Part shown: piece after piece, positions 6,548-7,375 of the stretch
Numbering within the stretch: position 1 is the first letter of the stretch
Layout of the letters: every line of letters begins with the position of its first letter
Source of the DNA: Nitriliruptorales bacterium
GTDB taxonomy: Bacteria; Actinomycetota; Nitriliruptoria; Euzebyales; Egibacteraceae
Direction: 5' to 3'
Length of the DNA stretch: 7,375 nt
Assembly (NCBI GenBank): GCA_007133145.1
Contig: SLNF01000186.1
Location: 1-7,375, forward strand
Notes under the pieces: generated by a model
What the model was told of the DNA's origin: nothing
Seen by the model: the letters and a program-made list of their open reading frames with translations, nothing else
Database searches by the model: none
Translations under genes and position numbers: made by a program

Positions 6548-7300
6548 ATGAGCCGACCGTTCACGATCGTCGCAGCGCACGGCAACGGCGGGGGCGGCCT
6601 GCGCTTCGCCCTCCTCCACGAGCACCTGACGTCCGACGTGCGACTGCGCGCCCCCACCCTGCCCGGCTTCCCCGACGAGCCCGCCGACCCGGCGCTGACC
6701 GACGTCGCCGGCTACGCCGAGGCCCTCGCCGGCCACGTCCTCGACGCCCCGCGACCGCGGGTCCTGCTCGGCCACGGCATCGGCGGCGCGTTCGCGCTCG
6801 ACCTCCTCCAGCGCCACGCCGGGCAGGTCGACGGGGTCATCCTCCACGCGCCGGTCGGCACGCGCCTCGACGAGCGCGCGCTGCCGCGACTCATGCGCCT
6901 GCCCGGGGCGACGCGCGTGCTGCAGCACCTGATCGCCGCGCCGGCGACGCGTCCGCTGCTGCGCCGTCTCGCGCTCTCGCCCGAGACGCCCGTCGACGTC
7001 GCCGACCGCATGCTCGCCGCCTACGGGCGCTGCGCGGCCTTCGGGACGATGTTCCGCATCATCGACGCCGAGTGGTTCGACTCGCTCGCGCCCGTCGACG
7101 TGCCGTCGGTCCTGCTGTGGGGCGAGGACGAGCGCGTCCTCGCCGTCGAGCAGGTCGAGGACTACCGCGCCTTGCTGCCACGGGCCGAAGTCGTGCGCGT
7201 GCCCGCCTGGGACCACTTCCCGATGCTCGACGACCCCCGCGCCTACGCCCGGCGTCTCGCCGACCTCGCCCGCGGCCTCGTCGACGCACCCGCCGCATGA
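6548..7300 (+). CDS. Alpha/beta-hydrolase-fold protein with Gly in place of the nucleophile serine
   Basis: The 250-aa protein has the layout of the alpha/beta hydrolase superfamily. HGNGGG (11-16) is the oxyanion-hole loop after strand beta3, and PTLPGFPDEP (36-45) is also typical. LLGHGIGGAFALDLL (73-87) is the nucleophile elbow. VPSVLLWGEDERVL (185-198) contains the acid region (Asp194/Glu195). WDHFPMLDDP (221-230) gives the expected His223 near the C terminus. The elbow normally reads G-H-S-x-G-G; here residue 77 is Gly (codon GGC at 6776-6778), so the Ser nucleophile is absent although the acid and His candidates remain. It may be a non-hydrolytic member, as known for some lyases and cofactor-free oxygenases of this fold, or a binding protein. 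It is transcribed away from the SDR operon, and its TGA overlaps the next gene's ATG. Confidence 0.88.
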   Translation: MSRPFTIVAAHGNGGGGLRFALLHEHLTSDVRLRAPTLPGFPDEPADPALTDVAGYAEALAGHVLDAPRPRVLLGHGIGGAFALDLLQRHAGQVDGVILHAPVGTRLDERALPRLMRLPGATRVLQHLIAAPATRPLLRRLALSPETPVDVADRMLAAYGRCAAFGTMFRIIDAEWFDSLAPVDVPSVLLWGEDERVLAVEQVEDYRALLPRAEVVRVPAWDHFPMLDDPRAYARRLADLARGLVDAPAA

Positions 7301-7375
7301 CCGCGAGGGCGCTCGTGCTCGGCGGGCCGGTGCCCGCCGGGCCCCTCGCTACGAAGGCCGTGCGCCTCCACGACG
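7297..7375 (+). CDS. Start of a further gene, possibly a quinone-reductase/MDR-type oxidoreductase (truncated by window edge)
   Basis: An open frame begins at the ATG that overlaps the hydrolase TGA (ATGA) and runs off the window after 26 codons. The visible N terminus is hydrophobic and Gly/Pro-rich, then reads TKAVRLHD. That resembles the first strand of medium-chain dehydrogenase/reductase proteins such as NADPH:quinone reductases, which often begin KAVRLHEFGGPEVL, here with about 18 extra N-terminal residues. This is a short match and a tentative identity. The overlap supports co-transcription with the hydrolase gene. The annotated start might instead be an internal codon closer to the KAVRLHD segment. 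Confidence 0.5.
   Translation, partial: MTARALVLGGPVPAGPLATKAVRLHD

Noticed and set aside
6455..7216. Minus-strand 253-codon frame opposite the hydrolase gene
   Set aside because: It has no recognisable motif, while the plus strand carries a clear alpha/beta-hydrolase layout; treated as a shadow.

Overview
The window is very GC-rich DNA (by eye about three quarters G+C) with dense packing, frequent GTG starts and stop/start overlaps of 1 to 4 bases. This fits a high-GC actinobacterium or a related lineage. No species is named, because nothing in the window fixes one. I see no tRNA, rRNA, CRISPR array, insertion sequence or phage gene.

Left block (1-2355, plus strand): the end of a tryptophan operon. 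The C-terminal third of indole-3-glycerol phosphate synthase (trpC) is followed by complete trpB and trpA. Each junction is a GTGA overlap, with the GTG start inside the previous TGA stop, and the downstream start has a Shine-Dalgarno sequence. TrpC makes indole-3-glycerol phosphate; TrpA cleaves it to indole, which is channelled to TrpB for condensation with serine.

Central block (2363-6400, minus strand): a compact five-gene operon read right to left. The order is a short-chain dehydrogenase/reductase-like protein (250 aa), an SRPBCC/TIGR01777-epimerase fusion (461 aa), an FAD amine-oxidase-family protein (416 aa), a four-helix membrane protein (145 aa), and a 56-aa single-helix protein. 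Junctions are TGATG, then a 48-base gap filled by a 16-codon mini-ORF, then GTGA, then GTGA. It converges on trpA with only 7 bases between the stop codons. This looks like an uncharacterised redox or lipid/isoprenoid-type pathway; the substrate cannot be read from the sequence.

Right block (6401-7375): a 147-bp divergent promoter region with three adjacent inverted repeats. Beyond it lies a plus-strand alpha/beta-hydrolase-fold gene, overlapped by ATGA with the start of another gene cut off by the window edge, whose N terminus hints at a quinone-reductase/MDR family protein.

The main surprise is that two divergently transcribed neighbours, the SDR and the alpha/beta hydrolase, both lack the residue that defines catalysis in their superfamilies. 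The SDR Tyr is Ile149 and the hydrolase Ser is Gly77, while the rest of each active-site scaffold is kept. With the fused epimerase and the two unnamed membrane proteins, this locus is the best candidate here for undescribed biology.
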